DNA of 64,000 bases from Craspedostauros australis (Eukaryota > Bacillariophyta > Bacillariophyceae > Mastogloiales > Achnanthaceae). Every line of letters starts with the position of its first letter. Position 1 is the stretch's first letter. The stretch spans positions 992,001 to 1,056,000 of the forward strand of contig JAMXDE010000021.1 of NCBI GenBank assembly GCA_026770025.1, written 5' to 3'. Position numbers and translations under genes: made by a program. Positions 1 to 12,009 of the stretch are shown here, in pieces. The notes under the pieces were generated by a model that did not search any database, was not told the origin of the DNA, and worked only from the letters and a program-made list of their open reading frames with translations.

Positions 1-2100
1 TGGTTCCCGTTGATCAAGCCGCAGGTTTCCGCGGTAATCCTTGCGGGTAGCGCAGGAACGAGGATGTTCCCCATCTCTTCCAACGAGCTTCCCAAGCATC
101 TGCTTCCCATCGGGGGCATCCCCTCGATTGTTCGGTTGATGAGCAACCTCTCCGCCTTCCCTGAGATCGTCGTTGCCATTGCGACCGATGATCAGCGCAC
201 GGTGGAAGTCCTGTCGCAGACGGCGGGCCTCAAGATCATTCCGAATGGCGATGCGGATGCCAAGGAGGGATCGGCTTCCACAGAAGCAAAGACGGACGTG
301 GATGCGGATGCGGATCAGCAAGAACCGCAGCAAACGAGTTGGACGTTTCAGAAGGAAAATCAGGACCAGAAGATCCGCCTCATCCGGTTGGCTGACGATT
401 GCTTCGGATCCGTCGATGCCCTGCGCTATTTGGAGAATCAGAAGGCGATTGCGGATGGATCGCACATCGTGGTCTTTCCAGGTGATCTCGTCTTGCTGGA
501 CACGGCTGTGTTGGAGCCATTGATTCAGATCAATGACAAGGCGGGGTGCCATGTGGTGCTCGTGGATGTTGGCGAGCAGGATGAGCATGGAATACCTCTC
601 AAGGAATCATCAAAAGTGAGTCGCTGGTTGCGCATCTTGTGTCTCCAAGTGCAGCATTTTATTGCAGTTCGGCACAAGCACAACTGTTCACTGGTCCATG
701 CTCTCCAGGAGTGTGTGGTGTCTTTGTGATGCGGTGCTTATGATGCAATGGTCGTGGGGATGTGCATGGCTATGCTGATGAAAACCATCATCGTGTGTAC
801 ACATGCGAGTATACCTGTGAATGTATCCACGCAATGATGTCTGCTCACAGCGCATATCGGAACAGAACATCTGCGTCTGGTGAATGAGTGATGAATGAAA
901 GCGACCACTATTTTGGTGCAAAGACGCAAAAATGCGGCGACCGTCACAATGTCAGAAGGTTGATCGATGGCCAAACCGACAAGATGCCGTACATCATTGT
1001 GCCGTCCTTTCTTGCCATATGGTGTTGTGAGAACTCCTATCTACGTATACTCCTTCTCTTTCTACATCTGACAAATGTACGCATGCCAACGTACTTTTCA
1101 ACCCTCACGTATCTGTCTACTACTTGTGCATCCGCCACATGCTTGCATGGTGTCACTCTTTCTACACATTGAATCTTCGCAACGATCGCAGTCCAAGAAG
1201 GGAGGACTCGCGAGAGAGGAAGACGACATTGATTACATCGCGTTGTCGTACCACAATGCGGCGATGGGAGCATCAGCATCTGATCTGCCTCATCTGGTTT
1301 GGAAGCAAGCCAAGATCGACGTCGAGGCTGACGAAGACATGACGGGCAACTCGGCCAAGGTGGAGCTGTACAAATCACGCATCCGCGGTGGCAAGCTCGT
1401 GGTGCGGAAGGACTGGAATGATGTGCACGTCTATTCATTCGCACCTTGGATTCGCAAGCTGTATCAGCTCAGGACCAACCTCGTCACCATCCAAGGCGAT
1501 TTGTTGCCGCTGCTCATCTCGCGCCAATTCAAAGGTCGGAAGGCCGCCCTCGGTTCATTCGCCAACACTGTTGGCGACGTTGACGACGACGATGCGGCGG
1601 ACAAAGACAGCGACGCCGGGCAATCCAAATCGCGCCGCCTGGATGCTGATCTCATGGTCGAGGAACCCTTCCACGTGTCTGCCATCGTCGTCCCCAACAA
1701 GACAGCCCTGCGCTCCAACACAATCTCCGCCTACCTGTATGCCTGCAAGGAAGTCGTGGCGAAGGGAAGCTCGCTGACAATGCCGAAGGACGCCAAGTGG
1801 AACGGCAAGTTCCAAACCCTCGTGCTTCCCGGCACCACTCTGGCATCGAAGCTCACGATGCGAGCGAGTACCATCGGTGCCAAATGCCAAGTGGGTGCCA
1901 AGTGCCGTCTCAACGGCGTGGTAGTCATGGACAATGTCACCATCGGCGAGAATTGCTCGTTGCAGAATACGGTCATCGCAAGCGGAGCGGTGCTTGGCAA
2001 TAATTGCAGCCTCAGCGATTGCCAGGTCGGTCCCAAGCGAACCATCGACGCGCAGACCAAGGAGAAGGGTGAGGCCTTCGTCGCTGAGCTTCAGGACTGA
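1..2100 (+). CDS. EIF2B3: Translation initiation factor eIF2B gamma subunit, 5'-partial
   Basis: This encodes the gamma subunit of eIF2B, the guanine-nucleotide exchange factor that recycles eIF2 in cytosolic translation initiation. Exon 1 (1-615) is open to the window edge, so the start lies upstream. The intron is 616-1191 (donor gtgagt, acceptor gcag, phase 0) and exon 2 is 1192-2100, giving 507 visible residues. The N-terminal nucleotidyltransferase-like fold opens with AVILAGSAGTRM and PKHLLPIGG. An acidic low-complexity insert rich in D, A and Q follows at about residues 80-110. The C-terminus is a left-handed beta helix with hexapeptides such as STIGAKCQVGAKC and SVI-like strands, ending CSLSDCQVGP, which is diagnostic for eIF2B gamma rather than epsilon because no W2/HEAT domain follows. 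A second acidic insert (VDDDDAADKDSD) sits in the middle. The family is known to have lost catalytic sugar-transfer activity. Confidence 0.9.
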
Positions 2101-3940
2101 TGACGACAATAGCGACCACGGAGAAGACGGTGGCAATAGCGATGGTTATGATGACATTGATTCAAGCATGGTACGATACCGCGTTCACTCCGAGCAAAGG
2201 CACACAGCACGGGTGGAGATTCAACCAAACTAGTCGTACGAGTAGTGCTTGTGTATTCCTCTGGCATCTATTGTGCTTCAAACACACTCGATTCAACCAT
2301 TGAAAGAAGTCGGACTAAATTCTTACAGAGCAGTCAGTTAGGAGCACCGTCTACCTATTAATGATGAATCAGAATAGAGCAATGCGCGTCCGGGATCCTA
2401 CCATGCGTGCGATGCATCCTCTGCCTGCGTTGATCTGACGAGAGAGTTGGCAAAATCGTGGGTTGGTGCTAGAACTTGTCTCGTCTTTGTAAATGTTTCA
2501 GGAATGGATGGTATCAGTCAGTCCAGGATGATGGATTCACGAATTTGCTGGTACTCGAAGTAATCAACTTCATGCGTCACTGTCTGGACGTGACGTGGCA
2601 TGGAAGGACCCAATCAAGGCGCGAACGCAGAACAGAACCGAAACCCATCACACCGAAATCAAGAAAAGAATGGTTGTCGTCGTCGGCATCTTGTTGGCAT
2701 TGTGTGGTCCCGATCCTCACCGCTCGTACTTCAACGCAACGAGGAGGAAGACGAAGAGAGAAGTTATCGGAATGGAAAAGAAGGGCAGACCAAACGTATT
2801 TGTGATTTTCATTCTGCTCTCTCTCTCTAGTTTTTCATTTCGGAACCAATAGTTGGTTGAGATTGGCAAAACCGAAGGAAGGCAACGTCTCGTTCATCTG
2901 TTCTGTTCTGCTATATTAAAATTACATTCTTTTAGTCCACATACTGAAGGAGGAGCAATCCGAAGGTATTGCACGTGTGTTCTTGGTGGGAGTGGAGAGG
3001 ATGCTGACGTGATGGCCTCTTTAATCCCAGAAGCTGACATCCTTGTGCTGCTGACGTTGGAGGCTTCATGGTGATTGATGCATTGATGATGATGTATGGG
3101 CGCTTGATCGTATGTGGAGTGTTCCCCCCTACCGCCCTCTCACTTCGAGAGCTTTCGATCTTTCATTTGTGCTCTCTGCTGTGCTGCTCTATCCCATTCT
3201 GACGTTGCAATGAAGTGCTCTACTCTACCTTACTTGAAGACTGATGGGAACCTGATGCTTCGGTTAGGTTTGGAAATGAACAATGCCGCAGAGTAGGTCG
3301 GAAGCAATCGAAAGAGAAGAACGAGGAACAAGGAGAGGTTGACACGGATATTCGTCAAGCCCACCACGTCCGCTCTTGTGAAAGAGTCGTATGGTGTTCG
3401 TAGATAAGAAGAGACATTAGGAGCCGTTCTGATCCGAAGAAACATGACAGCACAGCACAGTAAGGTGTCGGATTGGAATGATTGGAGCAGTTGCCGGCTG
3501 TCCAATTGAGTTCCCTAGTTGTATGTAATTATTGTGTACGAACAGGATGCTGTGGCACAACCCGAAGGTTATTGGTTGGAACAGTTGCAGAGTATAATAG
3601 ATCGTAGCTGAATTGGTTAGGATCTGCGCTTGCGCTTGCTGAGGTCAGGTTCGTGAAGTTGTCAATGCCGGTCGGCACATCGTCATCGGTCCTCCAAGGC
3701 CACGATCGTTGAAGTACACATCAAGTCAATGCACCTAATTGTCAAGTACGCCATGCTGGTACGTTGGTGTAGCTATGTGTGTGTGTGTATTTGTGTGTGC
3801 ACTCGAGCAATGAGTACGATATGATGATCGATTAGGGTTGATAGGTTAGTGTTTGGCTGCTCCGCGAGTGACTATAGTACTGCACTGGGACGCCGAATGT
3901 ATGGTGATACGGTTTGCGATGCGTGGAACATTGCAAACGC
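2101..3940. other. Intergenic, no gene seen
   Basis: This 1.8-kb stretch lies between the convergent eIF2B gamma and petC genes. It holds only short overlapping open frames with no recognisable protein and no convincing splice-bounded exon. A short GT-rich run occurs near 3775-3800. I see no tRNA B-box and no transposon ends. Confidence 0.6.
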
Positions 3941-5087
3941 TTAGTTCCACCATCCCTTCCCTCCGGTACGGAAGTCTGTCTCGGTCCATGGGGAGAAGAT
4001 GATCTTGCCATCCTCGGCAACGTCGCAGTGGGCAAGGGCGAGTGGAAGTGGGGCTGGTCCACGGACGACGGCACCGGTTGGGGCGTACTGAGATCCGTGG
4101 CATGGGCACATGAACTTGTTGGTGGCGGCAGACCACGGCACGACGCATCCCAAGTGTGTGCAGACGGCGTTGAGGCCGTAGCTCTCAATTGTCTTGTCCT
4201 CGTTGATGATGATGTAGCTGTGTGTTGTCATTGTGTTTATCATGTCGTTGTTGGTTGGTGTATTCGGTGATGCATCCATTGGTTCATTCGTTGAGTGATC
4301 GAGCGTTGCAACAACAAGAGTGAGGAGGAAGAAGGGAAGGCAAGTGAAGGGATGTGGACGGTTGGTTTGTTGGTTGGTGAGTTGAACTTTGATGGGATCG
4401 TGGCATCGGAGGATGTGCGAAGCGAAGCGGACAGACATCACATCACCGTCTCATTCATCTTCGGACATGGGAGAACGCAATCTGGATGAGGTGAGGTCAT
4501 CAAGCAGCCTCATCGCTCCGTACTGCGATGGAGCCATGGTTGCGTCGCAAGCAATGGTCAATAGTCGTTACGATCTTGTTATGGACAGCAGCTATTGGAT
4601 CACAAGCACAGTCTAGTCTCGTCTAGCCTCATCATCCCCTCCACTCCACTCGGCAGACACCCAGGGAGGAGAGAGGCAACAGGCACAGAGATATCCAGAC
4701 AGAGACGAGGGCACAAGAGAAGACTCACGTGGCATCTCCCTTCAATCCCTGGGCGAGGGATCGGTCCTTGGCTGGCTTGGAGTCGAGGTAGGCCTGGGCG
4801 TAGATGTCGTTACCAAGGGCATCCTTGGCTGCGCTTCCTCCGCTTCCGCCTCCGCTGCCCGGTGGCACGAAGAAGAGGATGTACGGAATTCCGAAGGCGC
4901 CGACGGTGACAGCACTGGATCCGACGAGGATGAGGTTCATGATGAAACGACGGTCCTCGTCGATGTAGAGCTCCTCGGAGGCGGCCATGTTGGTGGAGAC
5001 GGCGGTGCGTGGCGCCATGTTGGCTGGAGCGAAGGCGTTGGCGGCGCCGGTGGCAAAGAGAGCGGTGACGAGCGAAAGGAGCTTCAT
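3941..5087 (-). CDS. petC: Rieske iron-sulfur subunit of cytochrome b6f (PetC), plastid-targeted
   Basis: PetC carries the 2Fe-2S cluster that passes electrons from plastoquinol to cytochrome f in the thylakoid. Exon 1 is 5087-4732 and exon 2 is 4217-3941; the 514-bp intron has donor gtgagt and acceptor cacag and splits one codon, giving 210 aa. Residues 1-18 are a signal peptide ending ANA, followed by FAP, the ASAFAP-type import motif of diatom plastids; this fixes the start at 5087. One membrane helix follows (about 48-72, with the conserved FFVPP), then the Gly-rich hinge and [10 protein letters not shown]. The cluster motifs CTHLGC (about 138-143) and CPCHGS (about 156-161) supply two Cys and two His ligands and the disulfide pair. 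The C-terminus [11 protein letters not shown] is typical. An in-frame open stretch upstream of the ATG is 5' leader. Confidence 0.97.
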
Positions 5088-8000
5088 GTTGATTGCTGTT
5101 TCTTGTGGTGTCGTTTGACGAATTGTGAATGTTAGTGATGGTTGTGAATGTTGTGCGCACAGCCGGAGAGGTTGGATTGACTTTTCTTGGCCGATCTGGT
5201 TGTCGCGGAGTACTCGTTGCTGCTTCTGTTGCTGGTGATGGCAGATGGACCGATGATCGCTCTCTTTGCTCCTCTTCCTTCGATTGGTCAGTGACGTCGT
5301 GTTATTTGTACCAACCGCATCCAAGCCGCGCAGTGTTGCGTTGCGAACAGTGGTGTTGGGAGCCATGACCACGCACGTCACAACGTCTGATAGGGCCTTC
5401 CTTCGCGTCCGTCGTTTTTGTCGTCCTCTCGTCTGTACGTCTATCCGTTGATTGCGTGACATCACGAAGCTCTATTCAATCTCTTCAGTCTGGTTTTGAT
5501 GTGAATGATACGATCCCACAAATGCGTGATTTGGTTTCTGTGCTTCAAATCAACCGTTTTTGCGTTCTGTCGTTTGATGCGTTTGCATGACTGAAATGCA
5601 TTTGAATCAGAAGATGACCTCATTGGTGTGGCACGGCCGGCGTTTGAGGTTTGTGTTGCATGTGTGTGTCTCGGCAGGCTTCGTCCATCCGATCCCTGTT
5701 ATCGGATGCACATGCCAACCGTGCTTTTCTTCGTGTGTCACATGGAAGTCTCACGTAAATGTGAACACCCAGAATCCCGCAAAAGCGGATTGACAAGAAG
5801 GTTGCCATGATAGGAACGGCAAGGACAGTGAGAAAAGGAGTGAGATTCATCACATCCAAACGGCGATGGGTGATGCGGAGACGGTGATGGCCACCGAGTC
5901 TTCCACGCCATGAGATCTAGTACAGAGTATGTGTGAACACACTGGATCTAAATCCGGTTGATTGGTTTGGATGGGGCAGTTCCGCTCCGGTGGAGTCGTA
6001 TGGTGTGGCACTCTAATGGAGATGGTGATGGCGATGGAAGGAGAGCATATCATTTTGACGAAGCATGCGTTGAGAGGAGATTCAATGCGGGACATGGAGG
6101 TTTTGTCCTGTAGCAATTGCATTGGAAGTGCAATTCAAATGGGCAAGACCAAGAAACCGCTTCAAGATCATGTGCATGCGGGGTAGTGCAAGAAGTGTGT
6201 ACTATGTGAGCTGTAAACTACCATGCCCGGACCTTCGGCATTCGGGTGTCTGGGTTTGTGTCTGTATCGACGTTTTGTTTGCATTTGGAGAGGATTTGAG
6301 TTCGTACGATTTGGATGTCCCTTTCCTTTGCTGTTGGAATAGTACCATTCGCTTTCTCAGCCGGCGACAGTATCAGAGCGTGCCAGCGGACAAGCGCACC
6401 GAATGCTCTTGGCATGCTGACCTTCTCTATTTACGAGCAGGCGGGTGGGAAAATGGAGGTGTGATTGGAAGCAAATGGTCGGTTTCGTACAGCATGCAGC
6501 ATGGAGTATAGTATGCTCCGTGGTTGGCTTGTTCGATGGGAAGATGGAGACGCATGAGCTCTCCTGACATGGAGACAACCCTCTTGCGGAGAAGACGAGG
6601 AGAGTGCGAGCCGTGGGACAAACACATGTTGGTTGGTTGCCGTGTTCTTTTTTTGCGGTTGTGCCATCTCTGACGAGCGTGTGATTGTGCAGTTGTGGGT
6701 GGAGTCGAGGTCAGGACGGGGGAATGAAGATCGAGCAAGGCGGCAACAACGACAACATTGGCATCACCTGCCGTCCAAAGCAAGAGCCAGCATCGTCGGC
6801 TTGCATGTGAGAACCACGATTGCGGCATGGCGACGCATGTGTTGTTGCGGCCGCCGGCTTGGACACCGGCACGGACATGAATGGGATCGGCGGATGCGTC
6901 TCACCCAAGTTCCCCTCCATTCATGTGTGTAAAATCCGGTATGTGTACCAGAGTCACGGGTTCATTGGATGCTGTCAATCAGACGAATGGGTGATGGTTC
7001 AAACGCAAGATGTTATGTCATATTCATGACCGAATGTTTTTATGTCTACGAATTTAAATTCGCGCCCGTTCAGTCACAATTTGTTGAACCTTAATTACTC
7101 TGTGGCTTCGTTCAGGTAAACGGTACGATAGTGTTTACTTATCCTCCTTTCTGAATGTTGTACATAACATGGTTACTTAGATGATTCATCTTTGATTGTC
7201 CTATCTCGCGTGCCGCAAGATTCCTAAAATAAGAAACGGCTAACTTTTGCGTTTGATTTGAGATCCGCGCAGGTGTGATAAGAGGTACTGTGTGGTAGGC
7301 GTACGCGCACGGTGCGATCCACGCGACAACAGTATGCGTTTCGCCCTTGCGCGTGTGTCTGCGCGTTGTTTTGTCTTCGTGGTGTGATGTTGCATCGGTT
7401 GTCGTTGTTGTCGTTGTTGTTGTTGGTGTCGTTGTTTCTCTCGTGGCTTTCTTGGGTTTGCCTGACATCGCTGTCGCTGTTGTTGGCTGTGCTCTTGTTT
7501 GTGCTCTCGTTGTTGGAATCAAGCAATCGCCAAGAGTGTACGACTACGAGTGCGATTGCCTGCGCCTTTGTCCTTGGTTGGAGTTCGAGAGACAACGTCC
7601 AAACCACACTCTTATCATCATCAACAATAGCATCAACAACTGCATCAACAATAGCATCAGCAACAAGCAGAGCATCCTCATCCTCATTCTCATCACACCA
7701 GTCGAAACGCACTCCACCTTCACTCCGCACGGAAAAGCCAAAAGACAACATCACGCGAGGAGCGGATTCACTCTCGAGTCTTGCACTTACTGGTCACTGC
7801 TCGTGTTCGGAACTTCGATTTAACTTGCTCACTCCACAGTCCTCTGCTCTGCCCTACCCAACCCTCAAGACTGGAGGACTCTGCAATACGCACCCGCCGC
7901 TTGCAAGGAGCCTCTGTTGACGACGCACTCGTATTAGCACATCAGGCTTGAGTGGTCATCGACTTTCAGAAGCCCAATCGCCGACAATCTTCCTATTCCT

Positions 8001-8091
8001 CCAACAGACAAACCAACACACAGACACAACACACCAACAGGAACATATAGTCGTAGTAGTGCGCTGCCGAAGAACCATACATCCTGACAAG
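5088..8091. other. Intergenic between divergent petC and the 8092 gene
   Basis: About 3 kb of noncoding sequence separates two divergently transcribed genes and must hold both promoters. No protein is recognisable on either strand. A long open frame near 7312-7920 comes from simple repeats: a degenerate GTT-rich run at about 7395-7510 and an ATC/AAC-rich run at about 7605-7690. I see no RNA gene. Confidence 0.6.
7395..7690. repeat. Degenerate trinucleotide-rich tracts
   Basis: Two imperfect tracts are visible: GTT/GTC-rich sequence at about 7395-7510 and ATC/AAC-rich sequence at about 7605-7690. They produce spurious Leu/Val-rich and Ser/Asn-rich open frames on both strands. Confidence 0.6.
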
Positions 8092-11004
8092 ATGGCATCA
8101 TTCTATCGATCACATCAGATGTCAGCGGGTGCAGCAGAAGCACCAGGAACAGCTCCTGCAGCACCACATGGTGATGATCCTGGCCGAGACCCAAGGAACG
8201 GCCCAAGTCTTCAGGCTCCTCCCAACTTCTACGCTCCGCCTCCTGGCTACGGACATCATCCTGCCCATGCACATGCACAAGCACATGGACAAGCACATGG
8301 ACATCCGCAAGCTCAGGCTCAGGCGCAACATCGTCAGCAGCAACAGCAGCAGCCGCAGCAACAGTGGGGCGCCTACCCATCAGGCGTTCCAGGCATTCCC
8401 AATGGACCACAGCACAGCGCGTATGCGAGAGGACTTCCGCCTTCAGCTGCTGCTACTGGCACTCCTGCTTCGGCCGATTCCAACGCTGCAGGACTTCATG
8501 GGAGGCACCCTCTTCATCCCGCTGGTGTCAGCGGCGTTGCTGCGCACTCCATGGAACAACATCAATACCCACCATCCTCAAGATCTTCTGCAGCCGAGGC
8601 TCAGCCACAGATGCACTCGCAGCATTCCGAAAGAACAGCCTCGTCCACCATGGTGGCACACGGTCGTCAGCATGCGAGCATGCACCACGCCAGCATGTCC
8701 ACTCATGCGCCAGCATCACATGCGATGCATCATCACCCTGGCCTTCATCCGCAGTCGCAGTCACAAGCCACAGCGCTCCCTCCATCTCATCACAACCCAC
8801 ACTACCCTCCTCAACACCACCATCAGCATCCCCAACAGCAATATCACCAGCATCAGCACATTCAGCATGGTCATCAACCGCAGTATCATCCCGACCATGT
8901 CTATGCACAGCAACACCAGCACTACCCGCAGCAGCATCGGGGACCATACGCGCTTCCCAGTCACATCCCGCAGGCACAAGCACAAGCACCAGATGCTGCA
9001 CGAAGTGCGTACCACCCTCAGCAACCACCACCACCACATCATCCACCCACAGGTTCAAGGTATCCAGGAATGTATCTGCAGCATCAGCCTGCGTATGGTG
9101 GTGTACCGGGATCAGTTCCAAGAGCCCCGTCGCCACACGTTGATGGGCTGGCCAGACAGTCATCCGCGGGGGGCAATGCGTCCCTGGAATCTTCCAAGCG
9201 CCAACAACCTGCCCAGACGTCACCGGCAAAGTCCCGTAAGCGTGAAGTGGAAGTTGCACCTGCAACTGACAGCACCACAACAAGTTCTCAATCAGAATCG
9301 AAGAGTCATAATGGATCTCCCAAGAAGACGAAGAAGAAGAAGAAGCGGCCACATGAAGGCGACTCGCCGACATCACCAGCAGCGTCAGCGTCAGCATCAA
9401 CCCAGTCGCCGGCGAAGGTGGCAACTCAACGAGCATCAAATCAGAAGGGAGATGACGAGAAGGCATCTCGAGCAGACCCTCCACCAAAACAGCAAGCGCA
9501 AACGCAAACCGCAACGACCTCCAAGACATCATCTGCTGACAACGATCAATCCAGAGCCAGCAGTAGTTTACCTGAAAAGGTGCATATCGCGAATGGGAAC
9601 ATGATGCACGGTGTTCCCAGCATGTCTCACCGCTCACTGTCTCCCCACATGCCAATGCGCCGCGCCCAGGCAGAACAAACATACCGTCGGCAACAACCGG
9701 AGCACTACCAGCGTCAGCAGACACGCTTCCAACAACAGATGCTTCTCTACAACCAATTCCGCAACGCCAATGTCAACGTTTACCCGGTGGCAGCTTCACC
9801 ACATGTCCATGCCGCACAAGATCCAAACCATCCCTTCGGGTCTCGTCCACACAACAGCAGCAACAACAACGGCGTGCAAGCCAATCCCGTTGGTATCCCA
9901 TCGGCACCCACGCCTGCCTGCATCACATCAGGGCAGCAGCAGATGATGGGTGGCAACGCGACAAGCAGAAGCCAAACTACATCCCCCGCGCTCACCGCAA
10001 GCGAGCGTCAGGTTGGCCAGGGATACGGCCCCGGCCGTCCACGCAGCATGTCCTCTATTGCAGCACCATCTCACGTGTCCAGTGCAATGTCTACATCAAC
10101 CGCCACCTCAGCGCCACCTCATGCATCTGCCAAGAAGCCTCATGGTGGAGAGAGCGAGATGAATGACACGGCTTCCATCCTCCTCAGTCTCGGTGGTCTC
10201 AGCAAGACCGACAAGTCGGAAGCCAGTTCGCCCGGTCGATCACCGCCGTCGTCGTTCGATACAAACGCTCCACCAAAGGTTGCCCGCGATGTGTCGCATG
10301 ACACCCACTGTGTGCCCGGCATCAACACGGTCCCATCCACGTCTTCGACGGTCTCCGAGGCACTAACTGATCCCACCATTCATAACATCACACCCAGCTC
10401 TTCGACCGACTCGGCCCCCGAACTCACCAGCGAGGCATCGTCGGACACGGCTGACACCCTCCCGGCCACGGTTCCTGACAAGTACCCCACCCGCCTCACG
10501 CTGCACCAGGACGAGGCGAAGCTCAACTCCCTGCACTGCTTCCTCCGAGCCGAGCTGCTCGAGGTGTTCGTAGTGCAGAAGTCCAACAACAAGTCCCCCA
10601 CCCACTCCCCAGGCTCCTCCGTCGGTAGGGTGGGGCTGCGCTGCGTCCACTGCGCGCTGAAGCGAAGACAGCGCGATCATGGCTACGAAGCGCCAATGGC
10701 TGTCTTCTACCCCAAATCCATCGGGGAGATCTACCGGCTCGTGACGTCGTGGCAGAGATGCCACCTGCGCAAGTGCAGGACCCTCCCGCCGCCGGTGCGA
10801 TCCAAGTGGCTGGCTCTGCGCGAGAACAACAAGTCGAGAGGCAAGACGCACTACTGGGTGACATCCGCAAAGGATCTCGGCCTCGTCGACTGCCAATCGA
10901 GAGCTGGGGGGATCCGGTTCCGTGCTGACCTCAATGCCAGCCAACCCAACAAGAGTGGCGTTGCACCAAGCACCAATCCACCTGCCGCGAAGCCGGCACC
11001 ATGA
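8092..11004 (+). CDS. His/Gln-rich protein with C-terminal LHCF-CxHC domain
   Basis: This is a single-exon 970-aa protein. The start is the first in-frame ATG, in context caagATGGCA. Residues 1 to about 800 are low complexity and prion-like: His/Gln/Pro/Ala repeats, a KKTKKKKKR basic patch around residue 410 that could be a nuclear signal, and long Ser/Thr stretches. Residues about 804-945 form a compact domain: DEAKLNSLHCFLR, LLEVF, VGLRCVHC, MAVFYPKS, a YRLVTSWQRCHLRKC block, then THYWVTSAKDLGL. The pattern CxxC...HxxxC suggests a zinc site. The same domain ends the protein at 20779-22923, so the two are paralogues. From memory, diatom genomes contain many proteins with a similar VGIRCxHC block; I know of no assigned function. 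A nuclear regulatory or condensate-forming role is inference only. Confidence 0.8.
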   Translation: MASFYRSHQMSAGAAEAPGTAPAAPHGDDPGRDPRNGPSLQAPPNFYAPPPGYGHHPAHAHAQAHGQAHGHPQAQAQAQHRQQQQQQPQQQWGAYPSGVPGIPNGPQHSAYARGLPPSAAATGTPASADSNAAGLHGRHPLHPAGVSGVAAHSMEQHQYPPSSRSSAAEAQPQMHSQHSERTASSTMVAHGRQHASMHHASMSTHAPASHAMHHHPGLHPQSQSQATALPPSHHNPHYPPQHHHQHPQQQYHQHQHIQHGHQPQYHPDHVYAQQHQHYPQQHRGPYALPSHIPQAQAQAPDAARSAYHPQQPPPPHHPPTGSRYPGMYLQHQPAYGGVPGSVPRAPSPHVDGLARQSSAGGNASLESSKRQQPAQTSPAKSRKREVEVAPATDSTTTSSQSESKSHNGSPKKTKKKKKRPHEGDSPTSPAASASASTQSPAKVATQRASNQKGDDEKASRADPPPKQQAQTQTATTSKTSSADNDQSRASSSLPEKVHIANGNMMHGVPSMSHRSLSPHMPMRRAQAEQTYRRQQPEHYQRQQTRFQQQMLLYNQFRNANVNVYPVAASPHVHAAQDPNHPFGSRPHNSSNNNGVQANPVGIPSAPTPACITSGQQQMMGGNATSRSQTTSPALTASERQVGQGYGPGRPRSMSSIAAPSHVSSAMSTSTATSAPPHASAKKPHGGESEMNDTASILLSLGGLSKTDKSEASSPGRSPPSSFDTNAPPKVARDVSHDTHCVPGINTVPSTSSTVSEALTDPTIHNITPSSSTDSAPELTSEASSDTADTLPATVPDKYPTRLTLHQDEAKLNSLHCFLRAELLEVFVVQKSNNKSPTHSPGSSVGRVGLRCVHCALKRRQRDHGYEAPMAVFYPKSIGEIYRLVTSWQRCHLRKCRTLPPPVRSKWLALRENNKSRGKTHYWVTSAKDLGLVDCQSRAGGIRFRADLNASQPNKSGVAPSTNPPAAKPAP

Positions 11005-12009
11005 CTCGGTTGCGAACTGTGACGCTCGTGCTCTCAGACGAAGATGCATACCATAGAGTATAGTACAATACATTATGCATAGACAAACAGACCCATCACC
11101 TATTCTATGCTGTAGAGTATCCGTTTTTGCTCTCTGAAGCGCTGTTGTTGATTGGCATTGAACTCTGCTCGAATGACCCCACCACAATGACGATACTTCA
11201 AGAGTCGAGTCACGTGCTGCGCGCTTCTTTGCCTTGCTTTGCTTTAATCTCAACAATGGCATCTTCGGCATGTGCTGCCTGAGAGAAAGAAGGTACGAGG
11301 ACGTATGGTAGGGAAGCGATAGGCTCATGTTGGTGTCGACTACCTGCTCCCCCGACAAGAGAGGTGATGTGTGCGCCAATCGATCGCCTCTCGCGATTTT
11401 GTTTCGCCAAAAACATATCAACATCCATGACTGAAATTTTTTATACACGACTTGGGAGTAACCGCTTTCCAACTGTACGTGAATCACGATCAAGAACTGC
11501 ATTTGCGAGAAAACAACAAATGATGACGTGGACATCGCGAAGCACAAAATGCGTGTTTCTGTGCTTGTTGTTCTTGTTGAAGTCATTTTGTGCGTCCGTC
11601 CATCCGTCAGGCCATGGTTGTGGAAGAAATGATGAAAGCTCCTCAGAAATCGGATTCTGCCTTGATTCAACCAATCAGAACGGCGAGAACAGGGAAAAAC
11701 ACGAACGGTGGATCATTTCTCCACGAACTGGAGGCCAACCAAAATCGCCAACCGTTGTGCCGTTCAGTTCGTCATCGCAGGCGGAATGAAAATGAAGATC
11801 GGCCACCCCAACAACTCACGAAAACCGTTGCGGAATGTTCGCGTCTTTGCCTTCTGATCCAGCGAGAGAAAAGCAGAGAGAGGCAGAGCCAAACCCTGAC
11901 CTGCCCAAAGCGAGCGGTGCACCGACAGGACGGACACAAATCAGTTCTGGACAAGAATCCAACGTCACGCGAAGCATCTCAACCAAGCAAAGGAAAGCAA
12001 CCAGGCAAG
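11005..12009. other. Intergenic
   Basis: About 1 kb lies between two genes on the same strand. It shows no coding signature. AT-rich patches with agagtat/gtac motifs occur around 11050-11120. Confidence 0.55.

Noticed and set aside
5088-5465. In-frame upstream extension of petC
   Set aside because: The signal peptide plus ANA-FAP motif fixes the start at 5087.
7312-7920. 202-codon Leu/Ser-rich plus-strand frame that could look like a membrane protein
   Set aside because: It derives from GTT- and ATC-rich simple repeats; the opposite strand is equally open.
8528-9724. Long minus-strand open frame (398 codons) antisense to the His/Gln-rich gene
   Set aside because: It is the shadow of a cac/cag-rich coding sequence, with Cys/Trp/Val-rich composition and no motif.
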